Shown in pieces: positions 1-13,930 of a stretch of 64,000 nt of DNA. The notes under the pieces were generated by a model that had not been told where the DNA came from, searched no databases, and was given only the letters and a program-made list of their open reading frames with translations. Made by a program: the position numbers and the translations under genes. Every line of letters starts with the position of its first letter. The first letter of the stretch is position 1. Where the stretch lies: assembly GCF_050948175.1 (NCBI RefSeq), contig NC_135197.1, forward strand, positions 6,280,501 through 6,344,500. The letters run 5' to 3'. This stretch comes from Xylocopa sonorina. Taxonomy: Eukaryota > Arthropoda > Insecta > Hymenoptera > Apidae.

Positions 1-3000
1 ACATTGCACTGTCTATGATAATACGACACGTGAACTCTATAATCTGGTCTGGCAATACCGTCTATCCCGTGCATAAGTGCGATCCGGGCTCGCTTCGAGG
101 ATCTAACTGTGTCATGGATCCACAAGTTTTACGAGATCGTTGTTGCGGCGCACTTGATACTCGAGATACTCAAATTGAATCGTTCGAGCGAGCGTAATAG
201 CCCCGAGAAAATATTCGAACAAACTAGAATCGCTTCTCTCGACATACGGAATTGGTACACGTTCCCTGGTCGGGGTGGAGTATTTATTCGTTCGAATTAT
301 CGGATACACGCGAGGTATTCCCGTCGATATTAATTTATGCATCGATGGGAGACCGTTGATGGGAATACACGTCGAGTGTCGCTGGCAGGCTCGAGGTTGA
401 AACGTTCACTTTCGACCGTAGAATCAATCGTGCTCCTCATTAACCAAATGTATGCATTCCATTTCCGTTTCAATATAAAACTAAACGAAGGCTGGAATAA
501 TTTACCGGCTCGGTGAACCGCGACTAAGCGTTTCCGTTTCCTTCTCTACCAACGGAAAAAGAACAATTAAAGGATCAAAGCATACCCTTTCGAGCTGTAA
601 AGACCGCGGCACCGTGATCTTTTTATTTCCGATTCGAGGCGCGGAAGGTAAAGCGGCTGCAACACGGTGGATGAAAAGAGCATCTCTACCTGAACCGAGT
701 GGAATCGTTTCAAAGAAACACGCGTCCGGGCCGCTTGTATTAATGTCCACGTTGATGCGCGGACCACACACGTATCGACGAAACAATTCCCGACGCGCGT
801 GCACCCTCCGCATCTAATGACACCCTATCCGCCAACATAGTAGCTTTAACGCGGCGTGACAACCTACGGTACGCTATCATTTTAATAATAATAGAGATTT
901 CGTGCCACATGGATTAATAGCTACCTACGAACGGCCCGTCTTTCCTCGAGTTTTTCAATTCTACGAGCAGTACGACACCATCCGTACACCTCGTAGCGCC
1001 TTTCGATACTTATCTGTTTCTATACAGACTTCAATTCTCCATTTGGGTAAGCAAGGGTCGAAATAGGGGATATCCGTTTTCAACAGATATTCGTCGCTTG
1101 AAAGCCATAAAAGTGCACTGAAACCCCCTTCGAACGTAATCAAATCAATTCCAGATACGTCGGAAACCGCCTACGCGGACCCAGAAACGCATCAGAGCCG
1201 GATAAATATAAATTATACGTTGTAAAGCCGATTCGTCGCGAGGTTTATCCCGTAAGTCACCGAACGAGCGTGAAAATTTACGTCCTCGTAATTCCGTGAG
1301 TTTTTCCCTCGAATTTTACGCGGCGCGTCAAGCCTTTCCGAAGCGTCGCGTCGCCGTGACAGCCGGCACACCCTCAAATTAATTTCCGTGGATTTCCACG
1401 CCGCGGGACGATAACCGAGCCGGCCGCCGGGACGCGATCGTTCCCCACGGCCGGGAATTAATTGGACGCGGCTTTAACTTTACGACTGTCAACCATTATA
1501 CGGCCTTACGCCCGGCTTAAAGGCAGCGCTGGGCCCCGCTCCGTTCACGGTACGAGATCGTTAACGATTAATACGATCGTCCGCGTTTACCGGCGCGTGT
1601 TTCACACGCTGCCCCGGCTAGACGACGCTAATTACGCTATCAAGTAACGCGAGGGAGTCGCGAACCGTCCGCGATAATTGCGTCCAACTCGTCGCTTCAA
1701 TTGCCACCAATTGTTTCCACCCCGTCATCCCCGTCGCCCCCCGCTTTTCTCTTCTTCGTTTACCGCCATTCGTCATTTATTCTACGCTCCTCTCATGTGC
1801 GTGCGCGTCTCCGCGAACACTCGCGTACGTTCAGATTACGATCGCGTCGCTTGACTTTCGGCCAAATTCGAGTAACTCGACTTGAAGCTCGCGTCCGCAG
1901 TGAAGATCGTCAGCACCGTGGAGTACGCAGACTTTTATGGGAACCGCGGTCTGACCCGTACGAATTCAGTATGCGAAGTTCGTGGACGCTTTGGTGCGAA
2001 CTCAGGGCACCGAGACACGTCATAAATCGGAATTCTGGGACAGACGTGCCGCACGTTTGTCCTGGGTTTGGTCGATGATGCCTTGAACCGTTAACTAACG
2101 CCGACTGATTTCTGAGAATCGTTGGGGGCGACTCGAAAGATGGATTTATATTTGCGGATTATAAAACGCACGGAATCGGGACAATCGTCTCGCCTATCTG
2201 AACGATGTGTACAAATTATTGCCAATTACTCGTTTCGATATTAATTTGTCGTAGGAGAAACAGTACGCTCTCAGGATCAGGTCAATGAGAGTCCATTCGT
2301 GACTTTGTTCCGCACCACCGGAGACATACGGTACTTTTAATTTACTATTGTCCGTATGCAATTTTCTTTAGCCGGCGAATATAATTCAGAACATATCTAT
2401 GCACACGATTCTTTACTCAAAATGTTCACGAAACCAAGAATACAATAAAACTTTTATTTACGTAAAAGCATCAACTAGTTTGAGCTTGAAATTATTATTA
2501 TTCCACGTTACATTATATACTCAATTTGATCCGTTCTCCAATTTCGCGTTACGCAAATCGTGTTTTCCGGGGTCAATTCAATTTCGCGAGCATCCGGTCA
2601 TCGCGACACAACAATCACCAGGGATGCATTATTTCTATAAGCACTCGTAACCACAATTCACGGCCACGCTGTGCAACAACAATACAATCTGCATCAGTAA
2701 TTACAGCACCCCTGACGAAACAATTATTCTTCGCATCTTTAAAGTAATTATCCAATACGGAGTGAAATTGAAACCTTGGCACGTGAACCTGCGCGTACGC
2801 TTTCGCGTAATCTCTTCATCAGTCGGGGCATATTATGACGGATGATTCGCCGTAATAATACAATATTACGCAGAAATGTTCCAATTAATGAGTAGACGCG
2901 AACGCGGCGCGCAGGCTAATATGGAGACTGACTGCAGGCGGTCGGTGCAGTTTGCGCAACACAGGATGCACTAATATGGTTCCAAGGGGGCTCCGATAGA

Positions 3001-6000
3001 AAGCGAGATACATACGTTATGAGGCCGCCCCGGCCTCTCTTTGCATACGCGTCTCGCGTGCGGCGTCGCGATGCAAAAATCACCGATTCCTCCGAGAAAG
3101 CCCCTTTTCCAACCGAGTTTCATCGCGGGACAGCCCTCGTTTCTCGATATTTTCCATGGCTGTTACGATCTTGCCTGTTACTTTCTCGCGAAGCGTGCGG
3201 CAAATAAAAATTTGCATAATCGACGACCGATTAATCGAGCAGGCTGCCGGCAACATTAATCAATCTGATCGAAATTCGTTTGCCTCCTCGACGCAAGGAG
3301 TTCCTGCTCTCGTCGTTGCGAGATTCTTTTATTTTCATCGTCGATTTCACCCCCTTCTCGATGTTTAACGAGCTCGACGATACCTGCGTTATAAATGATG
3401 TACGACAAAATTTGACGAGGAGGATAAAAAAGTGAGAGAACGATGCTTGTTCTAAGTGATAATCGTCAGCGATGGAATACTCCCATAGATTTCTGCGTTT
3501 CCTTTCTCGTCACAAGTTTAAAATTTCACGTAATATCGAGAGCAAGTTTGTTGTATTGTTACGAAATGAAAAGCGTTCGTTTTGGCAAAGTGGAAGAGAC
3601 GCGAGCCGCGTAAGTTTCGATGTCAAAAGGCCTGTCTTCGAGATGTGTTTGTTTAACGTTACCCTTTCTTGAGCGGTGGCATCGTCGATCCGTTTGACGG
3701 ACGGAAAAATGGATGCACGCTGGATTACGGCTCGAGTGCTTTCTTAAAAAATACCTGACCTTTTCCCGAAGCTATGAACGTTGTAAAGATGAAATCGGCC
3801 CGACATTTCGTGAAGTGTTATTTTTCCCGAAGGAGATCGGACGATAAATATTGAACTTCGAGCGTGGACCCTCGGCCCGGCGAGTCACGATTTAAAATTC
3901 AATCTAGAAAAAATATCTGAAACGCCGCGATCGCCGCGAACATTTGTGAGATCGAGTAAGTGGCGATAGCTTTCATTGTTCCTCGATTCCCGTTAGCATA
4001 AGAGACCCCGAAATAATGCGATGTAAATTTAAAAAATTCAAAAATATGCAGGGTGGACCAGCGTCTACCGCCATTTTGAATATCTCTGGAAGCGCCGCAT
4101 AAGGAACGAATTGTTTAATGCAGAAACCGTTCCCTTGGGGTTCGCGTTAAAAAATTCTCACAAATTTCTCTCAATTTATACCGCATTCGAGAGAAATAAC
4201 AAACGAGAGTCTCTCGTCGTTAATAAATTCATACAATTTAGTCTAAAATATAGTTTACCGCTACGTATATTCGATTAACTCGTTTGCAAAGACCGCAGCG
4301 TTAGTACAAAGTGGGTAGACGTCTCGACAGACGGCGTTTCAAAGAGACAGCAGCGTCCTGTCGCGAGCGTCCAGATTTCAACAGTGTAAAAAGCGAAGTC
4401 GTCCTACTTTTCCCTAATTCGCGTGAAGGAGCAGCCGCGGAACGGTGCATTGCATCCCCGGAACTCGTACATCAAAAGCGTTCCAGCGTGCCGCGTTTTC
4501 ACCCACGAGGCCTCCTTTGAAAACTCTTCAAAGCATCTCGGCCGCGAATCAACAGAAATATCATTATCCACAATGGCGAGCGAGCCCTTAGCAGAGGGAA
4601 GAAGACGCGAGAGGTAGAGAGAAAAACAGGGCAAATCGACAAGCGTAGCGCGTCGAAAGGCAAATTTAACCCTCTCAGGGGCAGGCGGTTGGTCGAGGAG
4701 CATCAAAGAGGAAAATCCGAGTGGCTGCGAGCGCGGAAAGTACGTGTCCTAAAAATAGGGAGCTGCATAAACCAAGTCGCGTACGTGCAAGTGGCGTGCC
4801 CCGTCTCGGTGAAAGAGGAAGGGACAAAAGGAGGCTGACAATGCTCGCGGTGGAAGACGGAACATCCGTGGCCGACGACAGAACTGTCGCGCGACCAAGT
4901 GAACCGAGTCAACGGCCCGCGAGAAGCGGAAGGGGCGGAAACGGCCAAGCCGCGCATAAATAAGCGGCTGGAAACCACAATGGTTTTGCGGGGACGTACG
5001 CGTGTGGGCAGAGACGCGCTACGGTACGAGCCTCTTGACCTCAAAATCAATGTGAAACAATTTGACTGACGACCTCGGCTGTGACACGTCGTAAATCATA
5101 GCCGCGTCGAAGGGGACGCTGCGCGGCGAGGCGCGCATCGTCGACGTGGCCAGCTAGAAAGTTGGGAACAGCAGAAATCTTCGCGCGAACGGAAAGGTCC
5201 CGTCGCGTTTTTTCTGCACGACGACACCATAACTGAAGGGTTATCAACGACAGCGCACGTGGGAATACGCGGATTTCTGTTCCACGGAAAAGGTTCGAGG
5301 TGGTGCGACTGAATGCTGTGGGTTGAACGCGCGGTAAGAAAGCTCGATCGTGGATGTCGAGGTGCATCCGCTGATTGAGTAATCGTTCATACATGGAAAT
5401 CAGGGAGATCGATTTTCGATCCAGTTACTTGCGAACGAAATAAAAGTATCTACACACTTGACCCCCAGAGTGTTAAATGAAATTCATCGAACCCAAAACG
5501 ATCGCCATAAATCACGAGAAAGAACAAGCGAGTCCATCCGATGATATTCGAGAATACCAAACGTGAAAGGCAATCTCTCGCTGAAACGTTCTTCATCGAG
5601 AGCGTAAGTAGGTGCTCGAAGGACTTCACCCTCGTCTCGCGCAATTACAATCGCCGCGACCGATCGATGATCGGCGCGTTTCTTCGCGATGCCAGCCAGG
5701 TTCTTCTCGTCGACCGTTTCACAACTCGTTGTCCACCGCTCGTTAAGCTCGCCCGGCGATTTACGATTCCACCGTGCGAAACGCGCGAATAATCAACGGG
5801 GTGAGACGGGGAGGAGGATAAAAAAAAAAAAAGAATGGCGGAGGTAAAGGTCCGTCGCGCGGCGGGACGCGTGGTAAAAGGAGCAGAATCGACCGTAATG
5901 ACTGTGAAGCATCCCTGTGAGGTGAATCCGCGGCGAGCATTATGCTTTCATAAAAGATCACGACGAGTCGCGCCGCGGATGGAAGCCTCCGTTCCTCGTG

Positions 6001-8300
6001 CTCGCTTTGTGTCGCGCGCGCATAAAGCGCGAGGGTCGCGTTGCGTGCGATCCACGTCGCGCAATCAGCGTCGCGCGGAATTTAACCTTGCCGCGGAAAA
6101 ATTCCATCGATCGAGGCCGCCGTGGTACCGTCTTTTTGCATAGGTTCGAAGGTTGAGGGAGAGTATCTGGCAAATGATTTATTTTCATAGCTGTGATTGA
6201 AATTTTCGAACTGTTCATTTTCTCAAATTTTCTCTTATCGATTAACTTGTCGATGTACGCGACTCAAACAGGACGCAAGTTTTCATATGTCGCCTTGTTG
6301 CATGGTAACTAAGTGGAGTACAAAAATATCCCGCGTTACTTGGTCCATGACAAGTACTTTGTCATAAAACATATCGCTCGTGAAGGTACACGAAGGGGGA
6401 CAGGCTAAAGAAGTTTTTACAAGGAGCCTAATCAATTACGACTTGCATTCTTGCTGGTACCAGGATTGTACATATCTGCGCTGAACAAAGTTTATGTAGT
6501 ATGAAGATATTTTGATATTAATACAACACTGTGGACATATATTCGTGAGTCATGGAAATTTTTCTTATTTTCGAGAGATCTTATATCAGTTACGCGTTCT
6601 CGTTTCATTTGTCACGTTGTATCTCTTCGAGAATGCGGGCACGTTAACGTGCATTACCATAACCGCGTCTCGCATTTTTGGAGCACAGCCGAGCGTCTGA
6701 CGTACTCGTAATAAGCGAAACAATAATTAACTCTGCCGCGTCTCGTTACGCGGGACGCAGCGAGTGGACGGCGAAAGTTTCAAGCCTCGAAAGCTTATCT
6801 GACATCTCGAATCAGCGTACAGTGGACTTACGAAACGAGCGAGTGTCATCGTTAGAATTTGTGCCGTTTCCTTTGCACGGCTGGGGACTGGTTCCAAGTT
6901 TCATGCTCGAACGATCTTCTAACCACTTTTGCAACGATACGCCTATCTGTATCGCCACTTTATTTCATATCGATTACACTTTAACGAGCAAATATTCGCG
7001 ACAGTAACCTCGCGTTCATCCCAGGTGTTCGCCGCGTGCAATTAATCAATTTGTCTCGGGGTAGCGTTTTAAATCTGCGTTCCATTCGGATCGAGGCATT
7101 TCTCATTGTATCGTTTAATAATTTCCGATACACACAGATGATAACAAGAGAACTGTACTATCTTATTAAATTGGACATTTAATAATTTATCATCGCGTAG
7201 GTTTAGACGCGAGCAACGTTCGCGAACTACAAATAGAGTTCGATTCGAAGGAAGCCATAAAGAAGCGCGAGGCATTTTCTCGTCGCTTTATCGGCGGAAG
7301 AAGAATGTTCCATTCATACTTTTACACGCCATTTATAGACGCCTCATGCACGATATCAGTCTTATCAGCACTTCTGCGCCGCCTACAATTTAATGCGGTT
7401 GTATGCGCATGTAGGGCTATCGGGAAAGGAATGACGGCGTTGCAAGAAACGCTACCTGCGCAGCAAACAATCGTGAAACTTTTTACCCGTGAGTAGGTAT
7501 TCAATGCCAAACCTGGTGGGATCCAAATATAAGATGAAAATCATTTTTTCAGAAGCTAGCTTCCATAATATTCGAATAATATTAACCAAGTCAAAATTAA
7601 ACGAACTTTTTCACGGCCTTGCAAGAACTTGTACATTTGCACGTGTACGCGGAACGTACTTTCCCTCTCGAATAATCGGTAAGGTTACGGTATTTCGAAA
7701 CGGACAGTTCTACCTGGCAATTAATTTCGTTATTCGAACAGACCTGAACCGCTGTAAATGCAGGTAAATGTTATTCGAACGCTTATAGGTGCTTATGATC
7801 ATCGCGATCGATTGCTTCGGGTGTGGTCGGCTCAGAAGTGAAAGTATCGTCGTGACAATAAAGATTGTACATTATTATGTCTGCCATCTTTCACGAAACC
7901 ATTGTCGACAGTCGAAAGTCGCGTCGCAAAAAAGAAAAAGGAAAAAACATCCCCGACTATAAATTTCGTTCGCCCGATACTTGACCAATACGTTCTCCGT
8001 TCTAACACTATTATATTATGGAGATACGCGTGCGCTATTAATCATTCCCCTTTCGAAAACGAGAGAATCCAAAAAAAGGAATGGTCAGATAATAATATTA
8101 TTGACAAATTTATGACATACAACCGTGAATTATCTCCCTGTCGAATGCGGTACGAGTCATACGACGAATAATTAAATTTACTCTGGCTGAAACTCACGGA
8201 ATTTTTTACTCTGCCTGACTTTAGACGCGATAAACGTTACAACAATGATCCTAAGAATCTTGAGAATGTCTGCTGGTTAAAACACATCATTTTTTACCAA
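1..8300. other. No gene recognised
   Basis: Only short open frames with no splice-compatible partners, domains or repeats. CpG-rich patches occur at about 1230-2080 and 4300-5400. This may be intergenic, or an intron of a gene to the left. Confidence 0.6.
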
Positions 8301-9548
8301 ACTACATACAATAGTGCGTATATAAGCGCGTGGCATCGTGCGTGGTATCGAGCGTGAGAGGACTGAAGACAATAGAATTGACGACTAATGAGTTTAATTG
8401 AATTTCGTCAGTATTGATCGATATGGTGTCGTTGTTAACGGATCTAATAAATAAAACTTTCTCGAAGCGTGTTACATCATCGTTGACGATGATTATCTTA
8501 ATTTCTATAGGCGGCGAACATCGGCTTCGTGAAAATTTGTTAGGCGAGCACGCTCTCTCTTCTTCGAAGACAGGCGGGATCACTAATTACATGTAGGATA
8601 CGAAACATTTCACTAACGTCGGTCCATTAATATCGACTTCGACAGACGGCGAACACGGTGGTCCACGGAAGGAGGATTTCTCGAGTTGTCATTAATCACC
8701 GTATCAAGAACAGGACAACTTCAGAGAGGCTTAGAAAGCGTCTGGTTTCTTCCAATAACGCTATGTATTCATACATATCAGTGAATCCCGGTTCTGTGAA
8801 CTTCGTATTTAGATTCTTGTTCTCACCATTGGACGTGACTCCAAAAGTGGCATGAAAAAGTATATAATTTATTTTAAAATTGTTCCCCCTATTTCTACTT
8901 TGATAAAGATACATCTTCTAGCTAAGAAGATGATTGATTTGAGTACTGAAGAGAAGTTCCAATATCGACGCAGAAGTTGTAACAATTACTCTTCTCATTC
9001 TAATAAAGAAGCAACAATTTTTGTTGTACGAACATTATTATTAAAAGCGAGAGAATTTAATTTTCTTCTAATAATGCTCTAATTCTAGCTTGAGTATCAA
9101 AATAAGTTGAGAGAAGTATCCACGAGTACATCATTGCGCCATCTATCGTAGACGTAGCCTACCTTGTGAAGTCGGCATTGCTTCACCAAGATTAATTATA
9201 AAATTTAAACATAGAAATATTGAACAGAATACTTGTTGTACTTTAGTGACGCTAAAATCGTACAGGAGTTCTAGGACTCCTCCTTTCCAAGACAGATAAA
9301 TGCATCGAGCGAGTGGTCGATCATATGCATCTCAGTGATACAAGATTGGTCTTATCAACGGACGTAACCTTATTTATCGACTGCGTAAAATTTCTGTTTT
9401 AGCTCTGGCAACTTTTAAGTTCCGTTCTTAACTATGTCTCTATGCTATGCATTTATTTATTTTATGGTATTCATTTCTTTGTAAACTTAGCCTACATATT
9501 ACTACGATGGCAGCCATTGGCTTCTAATTATTTACTATATAATTTTTA

Positions 9549-9576
9549 ATTGTATCATATCACTATATGATACAAT
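9549..9576. repeat. Perfect 12-bp hairpin
   Basis: ATTGTATCATAT, loop CACT, then ATATGATACAAT. It has the same stem length and four-base loop as the hairpin at 14716. Confidence 0.7.
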
Positions 9577-9974
9577 GAATAATTATATATTAAATAAATA
9601 GAACCCGGGTCTCACCACGTGGAGGTTGCTGCCAATGGAGACCCACCCTAGCCGCGTCCCATCCACCCTCCTTTTAAGCAAATCTTCATTTAACGAAATC
9701 TCCTTTCAACGTACACTTGCAACGCTATCGCTATGCAAATATACGGCCAAAGGAGTTTTCTATACAATATTCGCGAAACTAAAGTGAAGTTGGAAATATA
9801 GATTTACGTAGGAAGAAGACAAATTTGGATCAGGAAACAAATTATTTGGCAAGAAGCCTAAACAACCTACTAAAACTACAAATTATGATATAAACAGAAG
9901 TAATGGATGAAAATCATGCAAACATGCAGATATGCACATGCACATGCATCGTACTGCAGATACATGCAACCATA

Positions 9975-10034
9975 ACCATGCAGAATACATAGTAACACAT
10001 AGAAACCATGCAGAATACGTAACAACACACAAAA
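9975..10034 (+). repeat. Two-copy 30-bp direct repeat
   Basis: accatgcagaatac begins at 9975 and again at 10005, both followed by a similar gtaacaca stretch. It lies within ATGCA-rich sequence from about 9915. Confidence 0.6.
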
Positions 10035-11164
10035 TAACCATTTCCAGAACACTACAAAGAAGTAGCAGAAAAATATAACATGGAAAATTTTATAATGTGT
10101 AAATCAAAATCTCAGTCTGCAGCATCTGAAACAGAAATGTACAACATACGAAAAAATAATAAACGGAGAGCAGCTCGCCAAGATCCTCAAAGTTAGCCAA
10201 GAGTACCTGCGAAAATAGAAACACACACACGCACGCACAAACAAAATATAAATTACAATATAAAAATACAAATATGTATCACTTAAATATGATTTCGTAA
10301 TATACCTTTCCTTATACCTTTTTATATTCTTTCATTTTCCCTTTCGTTTGTGTTGTAGATATATTGTCATACTTCCATTTAGGTAGTTCTTGATATAGTC
10401 CCTTTTATAAATAATGCGGCTTCCAAACGCTGAATCTTTTTCTAAAATCTTAAATCTGTAACAAACTTGTTCAATGGATTAGTAACAGTACATACATATG
10501 TGTATATACATATATGTATACAGGCATAAAAGACACATATATGTATATAGATACACAGGATATACAAGAATGTAACAATCATAAATATGTTACAGCAATT
10601 GAACACAGAAACATCATTTTTTAGAATGATACATTTGATATATATATTCTTACATGTATATTGATACAACAAAAATTTGAATTTACTTTTATTTCTATCT
10701 CATCTTGATATCAAAAATTAATCTCAATGAAAAATCTTAGAAGTATTTTGGTACTATATTTATATGAGATTGTACACTAAGATACATTCACTAATTTTGA
10801 AAGTTAATAGATACTTATGCACAAAACACATATAGAATATTTAAAGATCAGTCATGAATTAATATTAAATGAACAAATTACTTACTTATTAAGTAATAAA
10901 ACTGACCAAGTATATTTTAATGAACAATGCCTATTTACGGAACAAGTTAGTGTGTAATATTTTCTGACAAACGCTCGATTTGTAATCAAACGAAAACACA
11001 AGAAATAATTCAATAGAAATCTTCATCCAACACAGAAACAATTCAATATTATTGAGTATATTTATTATTCAGTATATTATTATTCAGTATTACACATGAA
11101 ATAATCATCATGTTCCTACAGCTTACATATCAAGAAACAAAGTGAGCAAAATTAATCGCGACAA

Positions 11165-11347
11165 CAGCCACATTGTGGCGCTCTTCATAATTCGCAACAC
11201 TAATTTACTAAATAACAAATGAAGAAAATTTGAAATTTAAACGCGGGGTGTGTCATGAAAAAGCAATTCGCGAGCAGCCACTTCAGGGCGCTTTCCTTAA
11301 TTCGCAACGCTAATTTGTACACCCACAATTTAAGCACGCAACGCTAA
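11165..11347 (+). repeat. Diverged copies of the GCAAC(N)CTAA element with 110-bp spacing
   Basis: A 42-base segment, cagccac...ggcgct...taattcgcaac(a/g)ctaattt, occurs at 11165-11206 and again at 11275-11316, differing at about 8 positions. A further core lies at 11338. Isolated cores follow at 11561, 11594 and 11683 before the regular array. Confidence 0.65.
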
Positions 11348-11813
11348 TAAAAGAGATTTTTAAACAGTGATCTGCATAAGTGCAATGTCACCACGGTGCA
11401 ATGTAGCCCATCGGCTACTGTGGTGACTCTATATGCCAGATCACACTTCCACAACACAAGTGAAAGATTTTGTAGATGCGATATCGCACTCTGGTGCGAC
11501 GTAGATCCTTTGGATAATGTTTCCACAGAATCAGTGGAATATTTGGGCAACTTATTAATCGCAACACTATCGAGAAACGCGTGATTCATTATCGCAACAC
11601 TAAATGGAATCAGGAACATAACAATTGAAAACTATTATTTCTACAAGAAACAAGATGCAATTACACGCGATACATGTAAATCGCAACACTATAAAACTAA
11701 TTAAGAATTATTAGTATATATTAAAATAGCAAATACAATTTAACATTATTCGCGAAACAAACATTAGCAAATAATAATTATATATTCAACAAACAATCAC
11801 GATCTCATAGTTC

Positions 11814-12067
11814 GCAACACTAAAAGAGCAACGCGATTATCACTTCTACGCAACTCTAATTCAAAGCCCGATATATCAATTAATACGCAACTCTAATACA
11901 ACTCCCGATCTGGATTCGTACGCAACTCTAATAAAAATCGCGATCTGGATGAATACGCAACTCTAATAAAAATCGCGATCTGGAGTTGAACGCAACTCTA
12001 ATAAAAACGCGATTTGGATTTGTTCGCAACTCTAACAAGAACCGTAATTAATTATACGCAACGCTAC
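11814..12067 (+). repeat. 35-bp tandem repeat with GCAAC(N)CTAA core
   Basis: Eight units whose cores begin at 11814, 11850, 11887, 11922, 11957, 11992, 12026 and 12058, giving spacings of 32-37 bases. The best-preserved units read roughly acgcaactctaataaaaatc followed by gcgatctggat. The array has decayed at both ends. All cores point the same way. Confidence 0.85.
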
Positions 12068-13385
12068 AATTGAAACCGTGATTTGCCCCAATTGGTGAGC
12101 CAGCATTCTGCTGGCTAGATTATACTACTACTACACAAATATGAGCACAGTGACAAAGTAGTAACAAAGAATGACTTTGCATTCAGAGAATTACTTCCAA
12201 ATGCATAATCATTAGTAGTTGCCCTCTTCTCCGGGCCTCTTCGGCATATAGCCTCTTCTTTCTTCGGGCTTGAAGCCCAGTAATAAAAAAAACCCTGAAA
12301 CTTATATCTAAGCTCGAGATTTCCTGAACGCAAACCAAAGAATAACATACAAAGGTGAAATAAAAATATAAATCGCGAAAGTTTTCTACACACGCAGACG
12401 AGCAACGATTTGAGAAATCGTGTTTCGTGCAAACGTGCCAAACCTCGAGCAGAAAGAAACGTTCGTTTCGTCAAATCGCGACCACGACCGCGGGTCGATT
12501 CGAAAAATCGATCGAGTAAAGCCAGTGGCGAACGGCATCCCCCGTTCGCGCCAGCTATACCGTCGATCTTTCAAATCTAATTCCCTGAAACAGGTTGAAC
12601 CACGCGAAAAACGCGCCTGCCCGATCGGAGACTGTGGTCAACCTGCCCGGCCCTACCTACTTATTATTAACAGACATACATACCAGAAGTAAACTACCTA
12701 CCTACCTAGCCCTATATTTAAAATGGCAAAAGACTCACACCAACACATTCGTTCAACCCCCGGAAATTTCTCATTCAAACACTCGGGCGCAAAATCCTAC
12801 ACTAGAGAGAACGCCCCGGGACGCCTCCGACACCCGAGCTTGGCATACAACCTCGCACACTCTAATGGTACGTACCAGTGCTGTAATCAACTGACGAAAC
12901 TAGCGACCATTGCGTACAACGCCAGTAAAGCGTTTCTATCTACGTTTGAATGTCTAATGTGAGATTTGAGACATTGAAAAAATCTGTATTTTCTACAAAA
13001 TACAAGTTATATTAGCGATGAGAATTTTATTGAAATTGGTACCATTATTGTAATTAAGAGTAAATTCGGTACCATTTATAAGTAATAGCAAATCGTTTCT
13101 ATGGAAACGACGCACTTCCACGGCCTAATCACACACACACAATGTGGAAGATACGTCGTGCACGATACACTAGCACGTCAGCCGCGAAAAAAACATTTCA
13201 TTAGTTACAATCATCGTGCCCATTGCCTTTTCCCCATCCAAGTAGCACCTGGGCACGTGAATGGGGTCCTGGCAACGAACACGGAAAGGGTTAAACGTGA
13301 AAATCCTGATCTAATTAAAATGGTTAACACTTTATTAAAAGTTGTTCATTGATAGTTATTACGCTGCACAGAGTTTGAACAATGC
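12068..13385. other. No gene recognised
   Basis: Contains a small perfect hairpin AGCCAGCA-TTC-TGCTGGCT at 12098-12116 just after the tandem array. Otherwise featureless. Confidence 0.55.
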
Positions 13386-13648
13386 CGCTACAGCCACCAG
13401 CGTGGTTGACGCATTTTCGCGTCCGCGAAAATGGATAACGTGACCAGAATGTCATCGAATAACATTTCAGACACGGCCTCCCATGAGGCAGGAATTGAGA
13501 TACGCTCAATTAGCGCGCCACGAACCCCTAAGCGAGATCCGCAGCTACCAATACCCTTGGTGAGGGTGGCGGGCTCCCCCGTCTGCCCTTCGGAATAGCC
13601 GAGGGCCTTACGGACGGGGCAGGGCACCCGTACTGGGACGCCATAGCG
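13386..13648. repeat. Structured repeat, copy A
   Basis: About 263 bases, much more GC-rich than its surroundings, alignable along its whole length with copy B at 13931-14214. Inverted repeats are visible in order: closing stem CGCTA/TAGCG (13386-13390 with 13644-13648); CATTTTCGCG/CGCGAAAATG (13412-13433); GCCTC/GAGGC (13476-13489); AATTGAG/CTCAATT with loop ATACG (13493-13511); ACCAA/TTGGT (13547-13561); and CCTTCGG/CCGAGGG (13587-13605). A minus-strand poly(A)-like AATAAA lies just outside at about 13332. It could be the 3' UTR of a non-LTR retrotransposon or an ncRNA-derived repeat; the strand is not known. An open minus-strand frame (79 codons) is interrupted in copy B. Confidence 0.7.
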
Positions 13649-13930
13649 ACGACTAACAAACTAACCAGACATGAAGCAAGAAATGCTCTGTGCAGTGGAG
13701 TAACTAACTACCAATTATTAAATACTGATCGATAAATGAGAAAGAAGCTTGACAATTCATTATAGCATTATAATGCATAGAATAGAATTAAAGTACGCGG
13801 CACGACGCGAACAAAGTGAAGGATTCTTCACCCTAAAAAATGATCGACATCCTTTGGGATGTATCCCTTCCTTCGAAGCGAACCCTCCCTCGATCTAATC
13901 TCAAAAATAATCAAAGCAAACCCATAAGAG

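Larger units (their letters stand above)
8301..11164. other. AT-rich, no gene recognised
   Basis: AT-rich sequence with simple repeats (ATGCA words 9915-10035, TATATG words 10480-10560) and one hairpin. A GC-rich insert at 9601-9670 contains GGGTCTC...GAGACCC and the E-box palindrome CCACGTGG (9615-9622). Confidence 0.6.

Noticed and set aside
1880..2022. Open stretch reading VKIVSTVEYADFYGNRGLTR
   Set aside because: It reads like protein, but there is no ATG, no convincing acceptor-donor pair and no partner exon. Another frame of the same stretch is equally open.
13388..13627. 79-codon minus-strand frame in structured repeat copy A
   Set aside because: The homologous frame in copy B is interrupted by a stop, and the base changes between copies fit stem pairing rather than codons.
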